A stretch of DNA of 64,000 bases from CAYYNP01 sp964472545 (GCA_964472545.1 CAYYNP010000007.1:19417-83416); one strand, 5' to 3'. Counted from the first letter of the stretch, positions 8,175-16,467 are shown. The notes: generated by a model not told the origin, from the sequence alone. Translations and numbers: made by a program.

Positions 8175-8897
8175 TCACTCAGTAGCAGACTCGATCGCAG
8201 CGAGAAGCTCCTCAGAAAACCGCTTTGCCTCCGCTAGCCTACTTCTGACTCTCGGCCAAGTGCTACGGAATTCGGCGCTTTTGGCTTCATAGTCTTCAAC
8301 TCTTTTCTTAATGCGCTGGGCTGCCGGCTGCTGTCCAAGCTGCCCTTCGGGGTTGGCGTGGCACTCCCACCTCTTCCATCCTTTTCTTGCCAGAACCCTG
8401 TTGTTCGGAAACAAGGCCGCCATGACCCAGGCTTCCATACTCTTCGAAGGCGTACAGAGGATGAGTCGATCCGGTACTTGCGCCTCTCCCATCCAGCGCA
8501 AGATCACCAGTCGCAGTGCATCGGTCGTCGCCCTTGCCGGCGGACACGGCTGCTCGCAAGGCAGATCGTCTGTTTCATCTTCGATCTTGCCGCTCTCGTA
8601 GGTCGTACTCGCAACGTCCGCATCCACTTGGACGACCAACAGATCATGAAACGCCAACGCGGAGCTTCGCGACGCACGGCCTTGCCCTTCATCCGCGGCC
8701 TGACGGCACCAACGATACACACCTGACCATCCGGATCCCAGGGGGCCGTCTTGAAGCTCGAACGCTGCCGACAGTTCCGGCTGCAAAGTGTGAAACTCGA
8801 ACTCGCGATCGGGCAAGAGAGACTTTATGGCAGCGGACAAGACGATGAAATCGGTTGGCCCCTCAACGGTGGCCGCGATCCGAAGGGGATCAGACAT
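8175..8897 (-). CDS. TOPRIM/DUF4276-like protein paired with the AAA ATPase
   Basis: The 240-residue protein starts RIAATVEGPTDFIVL, with the conserved Glu of a TOPRIM-like fold. This is followed by LLVVQVDADV, a DxD pair that would bind metal, and by the helical motif MEAWVMAALF, a combination seen in DUF4276/RloB-like proteins. ATG at 8906 is an alternative start. Its start overlaps the end of the upstream ATPase gene by 8 bases, so the two are translationally coupled. By analogy with OLD, PARIS and AbiL-like systems, such TOPRIM proteins act as nucleases or effectors triggered by the ATPase. That function is inference; no homologue search was possible. Confidence 0.7.
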   Translation of the reverse strand: MSDPLRIAATVEGPTDFIVLSAAIKSLLPDREFEFHTLQPELSAAFELQDGPLGSGWSGVYRWCRQAADEGQGRASRSSALAFHDLLVVQVDADVASTTYESGKIEDETDDLPCEQPCPPARATTDALRLVILRWMGEAQVPDRLILCTPSKSMEAWVMAALFPNNRVLARKGWKRWECHANPEGQLGQQPAAQRIKKRVEDYEAKSAEFRSTWPRVRSRLAEAKRFSEELLAAIESATE

Positions 8898-10077
8898 TCG
8901 GCACACCTCCCAGGTGGCCCATCACCCAGAGGCGAGAGAGCGTCCATCCTTCCTTTGCCTTGGCGAGCATGGATTCATCGACTTCCACCCTCCTCACGGC
9001 GGTTCGGCCCGAATTCGTTCGAGACACGGTGAATAGGCGGACACGTTCGTCCTGCAACGGCAGTCCGTCGAGAACAAGAGGATTGTGGGTGGTTAGCAGG
9101 ATTTGACGCTGCGTCGGAGCATTGAGATACCAGTCACAGAGCCTGCCCATCAGCGCGCGGGCGAGACGGGGGTTTAGAGCATGGTCGGCGTTGTCAACCG
9201 CGCAGAAAGAGGGGCTCAGGTTATGTCCCGCAAGCACTGCGAGGAATAGAACCAACAGAGCGCCTTCACTGGCGTCGTAACCGGACAACACGTTTCGCCC
9301 CGTCTGCATGTAACGGTCCCGAAAACGCACGACCCGCTGTGAAGCAGCAGCAGCGGGTGACAGGCGGATCCAGCTTGCCGGTACCGAGAGAAACGAGTGA
9401 GCCCAGTCGATCAATCCAAGGGCATCACGAGAGATCTGCCTAGCGTGAGCGTTCTTCCGCCTGAGCCACATCAACTCTCTTAGCGCAGTGGGCAGTTGGC
9501 CCCCTGAGAGGCCAACAGGTTTGCGGGGTTGTGTCTCGGAAGCGATTCCACGCAGTACAGGAGTCGTTGGGGCGAAGATCTGATACCCCTGCAGCTCTCT
9601 GAGCAGCTGCAGTGCGGGATCGTCATTGTCACGCTCGACGGCTTTCAAGGCGGCGAGCCCCTGTTCCGGATTCGCTTTCCTGCGCAGAGCCGGTGAACTC
9701 CCAACCAGCTTCTCGTTACCTTGCTGCCAGAGTTCCGTCTTGAAACGCCATGCCGGTCTCGGGTCCTTGAGTGGATTGTGGAGCGACACCCTATACTGCG
9801 CCTGACGGTTACTGGCGGCAAAGGAAATGTGGGGCGGGCGCCTCTTCTTGCTGGGAAAGGAGGTCTTGTACAATGCCGGGACACCAGGGCGCACGCCGCG
9901 GTTCAGCAAAGTCTGATCGTCTACCTTGCCTTCCGCAGCGGCCGACAGCACGCCGATCGCTTCCAGCAGGTTGCTTTTCCCGCTCCCGTTCGCGCCGATG
10001 AAGACGTTGACGATTCCCAACTCGACCGTCACGGATTCAAGGGACTTGAAGGATTTGACAACGAATTCGTCAATCAT
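8890..10077 (-). CDS. AAA_21/OLD-like ATPase (SMC/ABC-type), putative defence protein
   Basis: The 395-residue protein begins MIDEFVVKSFKSLESVTV, the typical N-terminus of RecF/OLD-like ATPases, and has Walker A GANGSGKS at residues 28-35. Later come an LSGGQ stretch, a signature-like SGYDASEGALL, a Walker B region CAVDNADHALNPRL and the H-loop LLTTHNPLVLDGL. The catalytic Glu after the Walker B Asp is Asn here. ATG at 10077 was preferred to 10158 because the extra N-terminus is not family-like. It overlaps the downstream TOPRIM-like gene by 8 bases. The pair sits alone between fliG and the DUF1445 gene and by eye is less GC-extreme than its neighbours, consistent with an acquired module. Confidence 0.8.
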   Translation of the reverse strand: MIDEFVVKSFKSLESVTVELGIVNVFIGANGSGKSNLLEAIGVLSAAAEGKVDDQTLLNRGVRPGVPALYKTSFPSKKRRPPHISFAASNRQAQYRVSLHNPLKDPRPAWRFKTELWQQGNEKLVGSSPALRRKANPEQGLAALKAVERDNDDPALQLLRELQGYQIFAPTTPVLRGIASETQPRKPVGLSGGQLPTALRELMWLRRKNAHARQISRDALGLIDWAHSFLSVPASWIRLSPAAAASQRVVRFRDRYMQTGRNVLSGYDASEGALLVLFLAVLAGHNLSPSFCAVDNADHALNPRLARALMGRLCDWYLNAPTQRQILLTTHNPLVLDGLPLQDERVRLFTVSRTNSGRTAVRRVEVDESMLAKAKEGWTLSRLWVMGHLGGVPNV

Positions 10078-10203
10078 GCATGCACGCAACAATTGATAGG
10101 CATCGTTCCATCCCGCAACTAACGCAGGCGGCAACCACGAAATTATCGTCCCGGCCACGCGTACCTGTCAAGGGCAACCCGTACGGTGCGAAACGTCCTC
10201 GCC

Positions 10204-11202
10204 CTACTGAATGAACTGCTCTTCCTCTTCTTCGCCGTGCGTGGTCAGTTCGCCGGCGTCTTCCAGGCGGCGGATGATGTCGACGATCTGCTGTTGCGTC
10301 TGCTCGACGTTGGATAGCCGCACGGGGCCGAGGTATTCCATCTCTTCGGTCAGTAGATCCGACGCCCGTTTCGACATATTCGCCAGGATCTTGTCCTTGA
10401 GTTCCTCGCTGGCCCCCTTCAGGGCCATCGCCCATTGCGAGCTTTCGACGTTCTTCAACAGGTTCTGAATGTCGCGGTCGCCCAGCTTGGCAATGTCCTC
10501 GAAGACGAACATCAAGCGGCGAATCTCTTCGACCAGGTCCGGGTCCTCTTGGGCCAGGTTCTCCAACAGGCTCCGCTCGGTCGCCCGATCGATCACGTTG
10601 AGCATCTCCGCCACGCTGGGGACTCCGCCGGCGTTCTCGAACTGCTGGCTCATCACCGCGGCCATGCGGCGTTCGAGGCCTCTTTCGACCTCTTGGATGA
10701 TCTCCGGGCTGGTTTGGGCCATGGTGGCCACGCGGCGGACAACCGAAAGCTGCCGCTCGACCGGCAGGCCGCTGATGATGTCGGCCGCTTGTGCCGGCGG
10801 CACGTGCGAGAGGATCAGCGCGATCGTCTGTGGATGTTCGTCGATAATGAACGTCAGCAGGTTCTGGCTGTCGATCTTCTGCAGGAAGCCGAACGGCAAG
10901 GCCTCGATCGACTGGCGGACGTTGTCCAGCGTGCTGCCGGCGTTCTTGCCCAGCGCCTGCTCGACCAGGCTCTTGGCCACGTCGAGCCCGCCGGCGCTTC
11001 CGGTCATCGCCGAGGGATTCGCGCCGGCAAAGTCCTGGATCACCGACTCTTGCTCGTCGCCGGAGACGCCGCTGGTCTTGGCAATTTCGATGGAAACGGC
11101 CTCGACCTGCTTGGGATCGAGCCTGGTGAGCAGTTGCGCAGCCCGATCCTCGGGAAGGCTCATCAACAGGATGGCCGCTTTGCGGATGTCGGAGGTCGCC
11201 AT
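10204..11202 (-). CDS. fliG: Flagellar motor switch protein FliG
   Basis: The 332-residue product matches FliG along its length. The N-terminal domain (RKAAILLMSLPEDRAAQLL) binds the MS-ring protein FliF. The middle domain carries the hallmark EHPQTIALILSHVPP and contacts FliM. The C-terminal domain has the charged torque helix (MFVFEDIAKLGDRDIQNLLK) that meets the stator protein MotA. The extreme C-terminus is acidic (GEEEEEQFIQ). FliG works in the cytoplasmic rotor of the flagellum, so the organism probably has a motile stage, as many planctomycetes do. No other structural flagellar gene lies nearby; a cheX-like gene follows on the same strand upstream. A perfect hairpin lies 24 bases upstream of the start. 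Confidence 0.95.
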   Translation of the reverse strand: MATSDIRKAAILLMSLPEDRAAQLLTRLDPKQVEAVSIEIAKTSGVSGDEQESVIQDFAGANPSAMTGSAGGLDVAKSLVEQALGKNAGSTLDNVRQSIEALPFGFLQKIDSQNLLTFIIDEHPQTIALILSHVPPAQAADIISGLPVERQLSVVRRVATMAQTSPEIIQEVERGLERRMAAVMSQQFENAGGVPSVAEMLNVIDRATERSLLENLAQEDPDLVEEIRRLMFVFEDIAKLGDRDIQNLLKNVESSQWAMALKGASEELKDKILANMSKRASDLLTEEMEYLGPVRLSNVEQTQQQIVDIIRRLEDAGELTTHGEEEEEQFIQ

Positions 11203-11226
11203 GCCGAAGGGTTCCTCACGGAGGCC

Positions 11227-11251
11227 GACGTCGGGCCGAGAACCCGACGTC
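11227..11251. promoter_or_regulatory. Perfect hairpin in the fliG leader
   Basis: GACGTCGGG (11227-11235) and its exact complement CCCGACGTC (11243-11251) are separated by 7 bases and lie 24 bases upstream of the fliG ATG. It could be an operator palindrome, an mRNA structure affecting fliG translation, or a terminator of the upstream cheX-like transcript. No U-tract follows it on the minus strand, which argues against a classical terminator. Confidence 0.6.
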
Positions 11252-11366
11252 TATAGTGAACACGACCCCCCTGGAAGTGCGCAGCGCAAGCCGCTGGCCC
11301 ATTATCGGCAGATTGCGGCCGCTGACTTGAGGCCAACGGCGATTTTGGCCGACAAGCCCGGCGAGA

Positions 11367-11843
11367 CTACACGGCAACCGGTTCGGCGACCTGTGCCAGG
11401 CCGACTTCCAGCGTCAACGGCCCCCAATCGGTCTCGAACGGCACACAGATGGGCGTCACGTCGGAGGGGAATCGCACGTTGTGGTCGCGGCCGGTGATCA
11501 CGTTGGGCAGACTCGCCGAAAGATTGTATTCTTCCAACTCCGCTTTGGCCGCCCCCGCAACCATGTTGGTCAACTCGCCCACGGCGTCAACGACTTCGCC
11601 GTCGACCTCGGTCTTCTCCTCCATCAGCATCGTCGAGGCCGCACGCATCGCCACCGACTCCGAAAAGCTCACCACCACGGTGCCGATCGCCTTACCCGAG
11701 AGCCCGATGATCCCGCTGATTTCGTAGCCCGGCACGGTGTCGCTCTTGAGGCTGATCGTGCCACGACGGACCTCGCAGCCGAGCATCGTGTCGAACGCCT
11801 TGTTGAGGGAATTGATGAACGGGTTGATATACTCGGCTCGCAT
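11367..11843 (-). CDS. CheX-like chemotaxis phosphatase
   Basis: The 158-residue protein has the CheC/CheX/FliY phosphatase signature around AVGELTNMVAGAAKAEL, with the E-x2-N catalytic pair (Glu and Asn) in one long helix. It also has the alternating beta-sheet region ISGIIGLSGKAIGTVVVSF. CheX dephosphorylates phospho-CheY and ends the motor signal in the cytoplasm. Only one copy of the E-x2-N helix is present, matching CheX rather than CheC. It is encoded 164 bases before fliG in the same direction, so the two motility genes are probably functionally grouped. No other che gene is in the window apart from the MCP at 31-33 kb. Confidence 0.85.
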   Translation of the reverse strand: MRAEYINPFINSLNKAFDTMLGCEVRRGTISLKSDTVPGYEISGIIGLSGKAIGTVVVSFSESVAMRAASTMLMEEKTEVDGEVVDAVGELTNMVAGAAKAELEEYNLSASLPNVITGRDHNVRFPSDVTPICVPFETDWGPLTLEVGLAQVAEPVAV

Positions 11844-12096
11844 GGATTCGGTCCCTGGTCTGCTTTGTCTGCCTAGATAAGGGTAGGTCTTCCCGGTGCA
11901 GCGTCAAATCCCACCAAGTAAGCGTTTACGGCAAGCCCGGTTACCCGGAGTCCGAATCTGTCGATTGTGCAGGCAACGGCGGGCTGACGTCCCGTTGAAA
12001 GGGTGGGCGGCGGCACGACATCACGACCGCTCCCCCCGACAGAAGGCTTTTGGGTTGGCGCCGCACAAGGAGGTAGCTCTTCGCCGGGAGGGTGGT

Positions 12097-12600
12097 CTAC
12101 CCTTCCCCCAACTCGTTCCCACCCAACTCACATACGGCGGATAGCCCGGGGCTCTCTTCGAGTTCGATCCGTAGGCGCTGTGGCCGCATCTGAAACTGTG
12201 AGACGAGCACCTTGCGCAGCCGCTCGGCCAGGTATTCGGCCAGCGATTCGGCCGTCGTGTTGGCGATCGGCAACACCCGGCAGTCGTCTTGCGGAAAGAC
12301 CCAGCGGCGTTGTCCGAACGCGGCTTCGATTTGCTGCCGGGCAACCTCGACACGAATCCGCGGGTGTTCGCCGGCCAAGAGCACGCGGTGGTCCAACTCG
12401 TCGAGGATTCCTCGCAGCACAGCCCGCAGGGCGATGAAATCGACGACGCACCGGTTGTCGTCCAGTGGCCCGTAAACTTCCGCCTTCACACGATAGTTGT
12501 GTCCGTGCAGCCGCTCGCAGTCGTCTTCGGCCGTGGTGATGAAGTGGGCCGCACCAAAAACCAACCCGTCGTCGGCAACGCGGACGCAAAATCGCGGCAT
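12097..12600 (-). CDS. 6-pyruvoyltetrahydropterin synthase / QueD family protein
   Basis: The 167-residue product carries the zinc site of the family: His19 (AAHF) and His32/His34 (LHGHNY). Cys28, four residues before His32, is the candidate nucleophile, and LDHRVL supplies the catalytic Asp-His pair. QueD converts dihydroneopterin triphosphate to 6-carboxytetrahydropterin for queuosine; PTPS makes tetrahydrobiopterin precursors. The Cys placement fits QueD, but no other que gene is in view. It is about 45 residues longer than typical QueD because of an insertion after the Asp-His pair (GEHPRIRVEVARQQIEAA). The start codon lies 1 base after the stop of rsgA, indicating translational coupling. 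Confidence 0.87.
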   Translation of the reverse strand: MPRFCVRVADDGLVFGAAHFITTAEDDCERLHGHNYRVKAEVYGPLDDNRCVVDFIALRAVLRGILDELDHRVLLAGEHPRIRVEVARQQIEAAFGQRRWVFPQDDCRVLPIANTTAESLAEYLAERLRKVLVSQFQMRPQRLRIELEESPGLSAVCELGGNELGEG

Positions 12601-12601
12601 G

Positions 12602-13750
12602 TCAGTTCCCCGCGTCGCCGATCAAATGGCGATAGCTGTCGTAGCGGCGCTCGTCGAAACGGCCGTCGGCCACGGCGTTCTTCACCGCACAGTCGTCCTC
12701 GTGGGTGTGCGTGCAGTCGGGAAATCGGCAGCGGCTGACGTACGGCCGCAGGTCGCGATAGAACCCGGCCACCTCTTCCGGGATAACGTCCCAAAGCTGG
12801 AATTGGCGGATGCCCGGGGTATCGACCACGTAGCCGCCGCAGCACAACGGCAACAGCCGCGCGGTGGTGGTGGTGTGGCGGCCCTTTTGGGTATCGCGGC
12901 TGACGTGGGCGACGCGGAGCTTTAAGCCCGGGTCGATGGCATTCAGCAGCGACGACTTCCCTACGCCGCTTTGGCCGGTCACCACGCTCGCGCAATCCTC
13001 GACGATCCGGCGAATCCGTTGGACGCCGAACCCAGTCTTGGCACTGGCCACCACGACCTGGTAGCCCATCTGGCTGTAGACGCCGACCAACGGCTGGATC
13101 TCGGCCGGATCGATCAGATCGACCTTGTTGATCACTACGATCGGCCGCACGCCGCCCTTCTCGGCGGTGACCAGCAGCCGGTCGATAAGGTTGGGTTTCA
13201 GCCGGGGCTCGGCCGTGCTGGTGACGATCAGAAGCTGATCGACGTTGGTGACGATGATCTGCTGCCGTCCGCGGCTGGTGCGGCAGACGCTACCGCGGCG
13301 CGGCTCGACGCGTTCGATGATGCCCTCTTTCGGCTCGGTGTTCTCGATCGGCCGAAACATCACCAGATCGCCGGCGGCCACCACGTGGCGTTGATCGGTG
13401 CTGAGCGTTTTCAACAGCCGCCGCGTGGCACAGCGCCAGACTTCGCCGTCGGCGTCCTCCACGTCGCTGGCAAGGCCGTGGATCGAAAGCACACGGCCGG
13501 ATTGGCAGACGGACTCGTCGACGTCGAGGTGGACGTCGAGCCCCGGTTCGTCGCCGGTGTCGACCTCGCTGCCCACCACGGTCCGCTTGCGGCTGAGTTC
13601 GCCCTTGCCGCTGATCCGTTCGGCCTGCTGGGGATCGACCTGCTCGAACCCGTGTTGGTTGAACTCGCGCGTCCAGTCCGTGCGGCGGGCGCGAACGTTG
13701 CGGTTCTTGCGGAATTCGGCCCGGATCTTCTTCTGTTTCTTTTTTGCCAT
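12602..13750 (-). CDS. rsgA: Ribosome small-subunit-dependent GTPase A
   Basis: The ATG at 13750 gives a lysine-rich start (MAKKKQKKIRAEFRKNRN); the open frame before it covers repeats. The 382-residue protein is a circularly permuted GTPase: NKVD (G4) precedes the P-loop GQSGVGKSS (G1) and DTPGIRQF (G3). An OB-fold region lies before the GTPase domain. A C-terminal zinc-binding element has ligands Cys, Cys, His and Cys within SRCRFPDCTHTHEDDC. RsgA checks the decoding centre of the 30S subunit during late assembly in the cytoplasm. The N-terminal basic extension of about 60 residues is longer than in E. coli. The queD-like gene follows directly. Confidence 0.94.
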   Translation of the reverse strand: MAKKKQKKIRAEFRKNRNVRARRTDWTREFNQHGFEQVDPQQAERISGKGELSRKRTVVGSEVDTGDEPGLDVHLDVDESVCQSGRVLSIHGLASDVEDADGEVWRCATRRLLKTLSTDQRHVVAAGDLVMFRPIENTEPKEGIIERVEPRRGSVCRTSRGRQQIIVTNVDQLLIVTSTAEPRLKPNLIDRLLVTAEKGGVRPIVVINKVDLIDPAEIQPLVGVYSQMGYQVVVASAKTGFGVQRIRRIVEDCASVVTGQSGVGKSSLLNAIDPGLKLRVAHVSRDTQKGRHTTTTARLLPLCCGGYVVDTPGIRQFQLWDVIPEEVAGFYRDLRPYVSRCRFPDCTHTHEDDCAVKNAVADGRFDERRYDSYRHLIGDAGN

Positions 13751-13796
13751 AACCGGGCGGCTCTGAGGCAACGAAAAGGGGGCAACGAAAAGCGAC

Positions 13797-13818
13797 GAAA
13801 AGGGGACAGGCTCCTTTT
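13797..13818. repeat. GGGGACAGG-type intergenic repeat
   Basis: The intergenic region between rsgA and the FHA gene holds AAAAGGGGACAGGCTCCTTTT, a short imperfect palindrome. It is preceded by two GCAACGAAAAG units and followed by a partly complementary GTCCCCCTTT. Related GGGGACAGG/GGGGACTGG elements occur at 45241 and 63976. They resemble the short interspersed palindromes common in draft planctomycete genomes. Confidence 0.6.
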
Positions 13819-13875
13819 GTGCGAAGCACCCTTCGGGCCGTTCCGGCAAAAGGTGCCCGTCCCCCTTTCGTCGAG

Positions 13876-14355
13876 CTAGATCGGCCCCCGGTCCTTCCCC
13901 AATTGTCCCGGACGATCACTGTCGACGTCGTACCGCTGGCGTTCGCCGTGCGGACCCTCTTTGACGCGTTTCACGTCCCGCTTCTGTAAACCGGCCCGCT
14001 CCATCAACGACTTGCCGAAGATGTCGGCGTCGGACGGATCCGGCGGCGGCGGGCCCACGGCCCCCAGATCGACCGGCGAGTATACCACCTTGTACTTATG
14101 CCGGGCGATCGAGAGAACGTCGTTCGGATCGATCCGCTTCTCCTTCACCCGCGCGCCGTTGACCCGAACACCGTTGCGGCTGTCGAGGTCGCGGACTTGC
14201 CAATAGCCCGCATTGATGGTCAACTGGCAGTGATGGGCCGAGACGTTCGAGAACCGCAGCACGATATCGCAACTCTCGCGCCGCCCGACCAATAACTCCC
14301 GGCGCAGCAAGGGGATGGGGTCTCCACCGCCCAGCGGGATCAGTTCACCATACAT
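13876..14355 (-). CDS. FHA-domain protein
   Basis: The 159-residue product has a single forkhead-associated domain at roughly residues 18-95. It shows the phosphothreonine-binding GRR (LLVGRRESCDIVL), SxxH (NVSAHHCQL) and LDSRNGVRVNG motifs. FHA domains bind phosphorylated threonine peptides, so the protein may read out the Ser/Thr kinases encoded at 17-20 kb and 42-44 kb. The last 55 residues are polar and probably disordered. No membrane segment or catalytic domain is present. It lies upstream of rsgA in the same direction and is divergent from the radical SAM gene, with a shared upstream region of about 110 bases. Confidence 0.9.
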   Translation of the reverse strand: MYGELIPLGGGDPIPLLRRELLVGRRESCDIVLRFSNVSAHHCQLTINAGYWQVRDLDSRNGVRVNGARVKEKRIDPNDVLSIARHKYKVVYSPVDLGAVGPPPPDPSDADIFGKSLMERAGLQKRDVKRVKEGPHGERQRYDVDSDRPGQLGKDRGPI

Positions 14356-14463
14356 CGCAACCGCCCTCGCGTCATCACGGGGTTTACGGCCATGACCATT
14401 CGCAGGCCGATTACTTAAGTCTACCGGGACCTCGAATTGCAGTCAATCGGACGTCCCCAACGC

Positions 14464-15426
14464 ATGCCCATACCACCCCCCTGGAAGACCGCCGGTTTGC
14501 TGTGGCTAAGCCGCAGCTTCTTCTTCCGACAGCATTTCGGCCTCCCCGTGTGGAAAGTCAGCGTCGACGCCGGACTCGGCTGCCCGAATCGCGACGGCAC
14601 GTTGGCCACCGGCGGCTGTGTCTTCTGCGATCCGGCCAGTTTCAGCCCTTCGCGGCGGCGCGAGGCCATACCAATCACCCGGCAGATCGACGAGGGCATC
14701 CGGCAACTCAAATCGCGGCGCAACGCCGAACGATTCGTGGCCTACTTCCAGCCGGGCACCAACACCTACACAACACCGCAACGACTGCGCGAGGTGTACG
14801 ACCAAGCCATCGCCCACCCGGAAGTCGTCGGGCTGATCGTCGGCACCCGGCCGGATTGCCTCGACGACGAGGTGCTCGATCTGCTGGGCGAGTTCTCCCA
14901 GCGAACCTGGCTGTCGATTGAATTGGGGCTGCAATCGATTCACGACGAATCGCTGCGATGGATGCATCGCGGCCACCGCTACGACGCCTTTCCGGATGCC
15001 GTCCGGCGCGCCCGGCTGCGAGGGCTGAACATCGGGGCGCACGTGATCCTCGGACTGCCGGGCGAGTCGCCTCAGCAGACGGCGGCCACGGCTCGGGAAC
15101 TGGCCAGGCTGGAGATCGACTCCGTCAAGCTCCACAATCTGCACGCCGTCCGCAATACGCCGCTGGCGGAGATGGTCCGCGACGGCCGGGTGCGGCTGCC
15201 GGAATTCCGAGAATACGTCGCCCGGGCCGTCGACTTCCTCGAATTGCTGCCGGAGGATTGCGTTGTCGACCGCCTCAGCGGCGACGCCCCGGCCGAGTAC
15301 CTCATCGGCCCCACTTGGTGCCTCGATAAATCGTCCGTCCGCAACGCCATCGAGGCCGAATTCCAGCAGCGAGGCACGTGTCAAGGTTCTCATCACAAAG
15401 CCGTGACCGGTGGTCGCGACCGGTAG
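14464..15426 (+). CDS. TIGR01212-family radical SAM protein (YhcC-like)
   Basis: The ATG at 14464 is preferred; a TTG 27 bases upstream is possible. The 320-residue protein carries Cys40, Cys52 and Cys55 in GCPNRDGTLATGGCVFC. This C-x11-C-x2-C cluster is typical of the YhcC/TIGR01212 subgroup rather than the classic C-x3-C-x2-C. Downstream motifs fit the subgroup: YFQPGTNTYT, VGTRPDCLDDEVLDLL, ELGLQSIHDESL, HVILGLPGE and KLHNLHAVRNTPL. The cluster would bind a 4Fe-4S centre and cleave S-adenosylmethionine. The substrate is not established, although an RNA- or translation-related role has been suggested for YhcC. It is followed by the RNase P RNA gene on the same strand. Confidence 0.92.
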   Translation: MPIPPPWKTAGLLWLSRSFFFRQHFGLPVWKVSVDAGLGCPNRDGTLATGGCVFCDPASFSPSRRREAIPITRQIDEGIRQLKSRRNAERFVAYFQPGTNTYTTPQRLREVYDQAIAHPEVVGLIVGTRPDCLDDEVLDLLGEFSQRTWLSIELGLQSIHDESLRWMHRGHRYDAFPDAVRRARLRGLNIGAHVILGLPGESPQQTAATARELARLEIDSVKLHNLHAVRNTPLAEMVRDGRVRLPEFREYVARAVDFLELLPEDCVVDRLSGDAPAEYLIGPTWCLDKSSVRNAIEAEFQQRGTCQGSHHKAVTGGRDR

Positions 15427-15547
15427 AGCGTTGATTGCAGCGAATCAAGCGCTGGTGGTGCGTGGGTGGGTTGCCCCTGCTGCCGGGCGCGATCGCCGAT
15501 CGCGGCTTTTTGCTTTCCTTTTTGCAGAAATCGCCTATCCTATCTTA

Positions 15548-16012
15548 CGGTTCGGAGTGGACCGGATGGCCGCTGGCCGGCAATCTGTCGAGCCGCCATA
15601 TCGGCTCCCAGACGGATCCGGCGAGAGGAAAGTCCGGGCTGCGCAGGACGCGGTGATGGGTAACGCCCACCGGCCGTGAGGCCAGGGAAAGTGCAACAGA
15701 AAGCAAACCGCCTCGCGGGCGCTTTTGCCCGCGCGGTAAGGGTGAAACGGTGAGGTAAGAGCTCACCAGCAGGCTGGGTGACCAGTCTGGCTAGGCAAAC
15801 CCCACCGGCAGCAAGGTCAAACAGGGAGAAGTGGCCACGGCCGGCGGCATCGTCCGCCCGACCGTGCCCGCGGGCTGGTCCGGCCCGCCACCGACTCCCG
15901 GGTGGACTGCTGGAGGAGTCGAGTAATCGGCTTCCTAGAGAAATGGCCATCGCCCCCTTCCCTTCATCCGTTAGGGGGTACAGAACCCGGCTTACAGGTC
16001 CGCTCCGAACCG
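15548..16012 (+). ncRNA. rnpB: RNase P RNA, bacterial class A
   Basis: The sequence shows the conserved blocks of the catalytic RNA that matures tRNA 5' ends. CR-I GAGGAAAGTCCGGGCT lies near 15621-15636, and GGTAAGGGTGAAACGGTGAG with the AGCTCACCAG stem lies near 15736-15770. CR-V AGAGAAATGG is followed by ACAGAACCCGGCTTACAGG near 15938-15997. The ends pair as helix P1: CGGTTCGGAGTGG at 15548 with CCGCTCCGAACCG ending at 16012. At about 465 bases it is somewhat longer than the E. coli RNA. A TTTTCTT run just after P1 may serve as terminator. The strand is fixed by the motif order. Confidence 0.96.
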
Positions 16013-16042
16013 TTTTCTTGGTTGGCCTGCCCGATACGTTCC

Positions 16043-16429
16043 CTACAACTCCGACGGAACCATCTCCTCGTCGATGATCTGCAGCAGCTTCGAGACGCAC
16101 AGCTTGTTCATGCTGGTGCGGTGTTCGTGGGCCTCGACCCGCAACGCATCGTGTAGGCTCTTCGGTAGCCGGACCGTGACCACACGAATCGGGTCGTCGG
16201 GGTCCGACGCGGCCGGCCCCCGTTTGCGCAACGAGTTGAGCGTCTGCTGGAGATGACGGTAGGTCTCGGTTGTCTCGAACTCCGCCAGCAATTCGCGCGT
16301 GGGAAAACACCGGCGGACGATGCCGCGAAGGCCTAGTGTTTCGCGGTAGAACGTAATCCAATCGGGGGTCTTGGCGAGAACGTCTGAAATCGCATGCTCG
16401 ACCTCCTGTTGTCTCTCGGTGACGGTCAT
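16043..16429 (-). CDS. Ribbon-helix-helix DNA-binding protein
   Basis: The 128-residue product has a C-terminal ribbon-helix-helix (Arc/HicB-like) domain at about residues 80-120: the strand IRVVTVRLPKSLHDAL and helices around HEHRTSMNKLCVSKLL. The N-terminal half is helical (ERQQEVEHAISDVLAKTP) and of unknown role. Such proteins act as dimeric repressors, often as antitoxins, but no toxin gene is adjacent. An AGGAG ribosome-binding site supports the start. Its stop lies 30 bases from the end of the RNase P RNA, so the two genes converge. A GGGTCGTC/GACGACCC palindrome 39 bases upstream of the ATG could be its own operator. Confidence 0.8.
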   Translation of the reverse strand: MTVTERQQEVEHAISDVLAKTPDWITFYRETLGLRGIVRRCFPTRELLAEFETTETYRHLQQTLNSLRKRGPAASDPDDPIRVVTVRLPKSLHDALRVEAHEHRTSMNKLCVSKLLQIIDEEMVPSEL

Positions 16430-16467
16430 CCGTGTCTCCTGATCGGGGTGAATCTCTGGGTCTTACG

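Noticed and set aside
16043..16429. Toxin-antitoxin operon
   Set aside because: Only a ribbon-helix-helix protein is present; no toxin-like gene is adjacent on either side.
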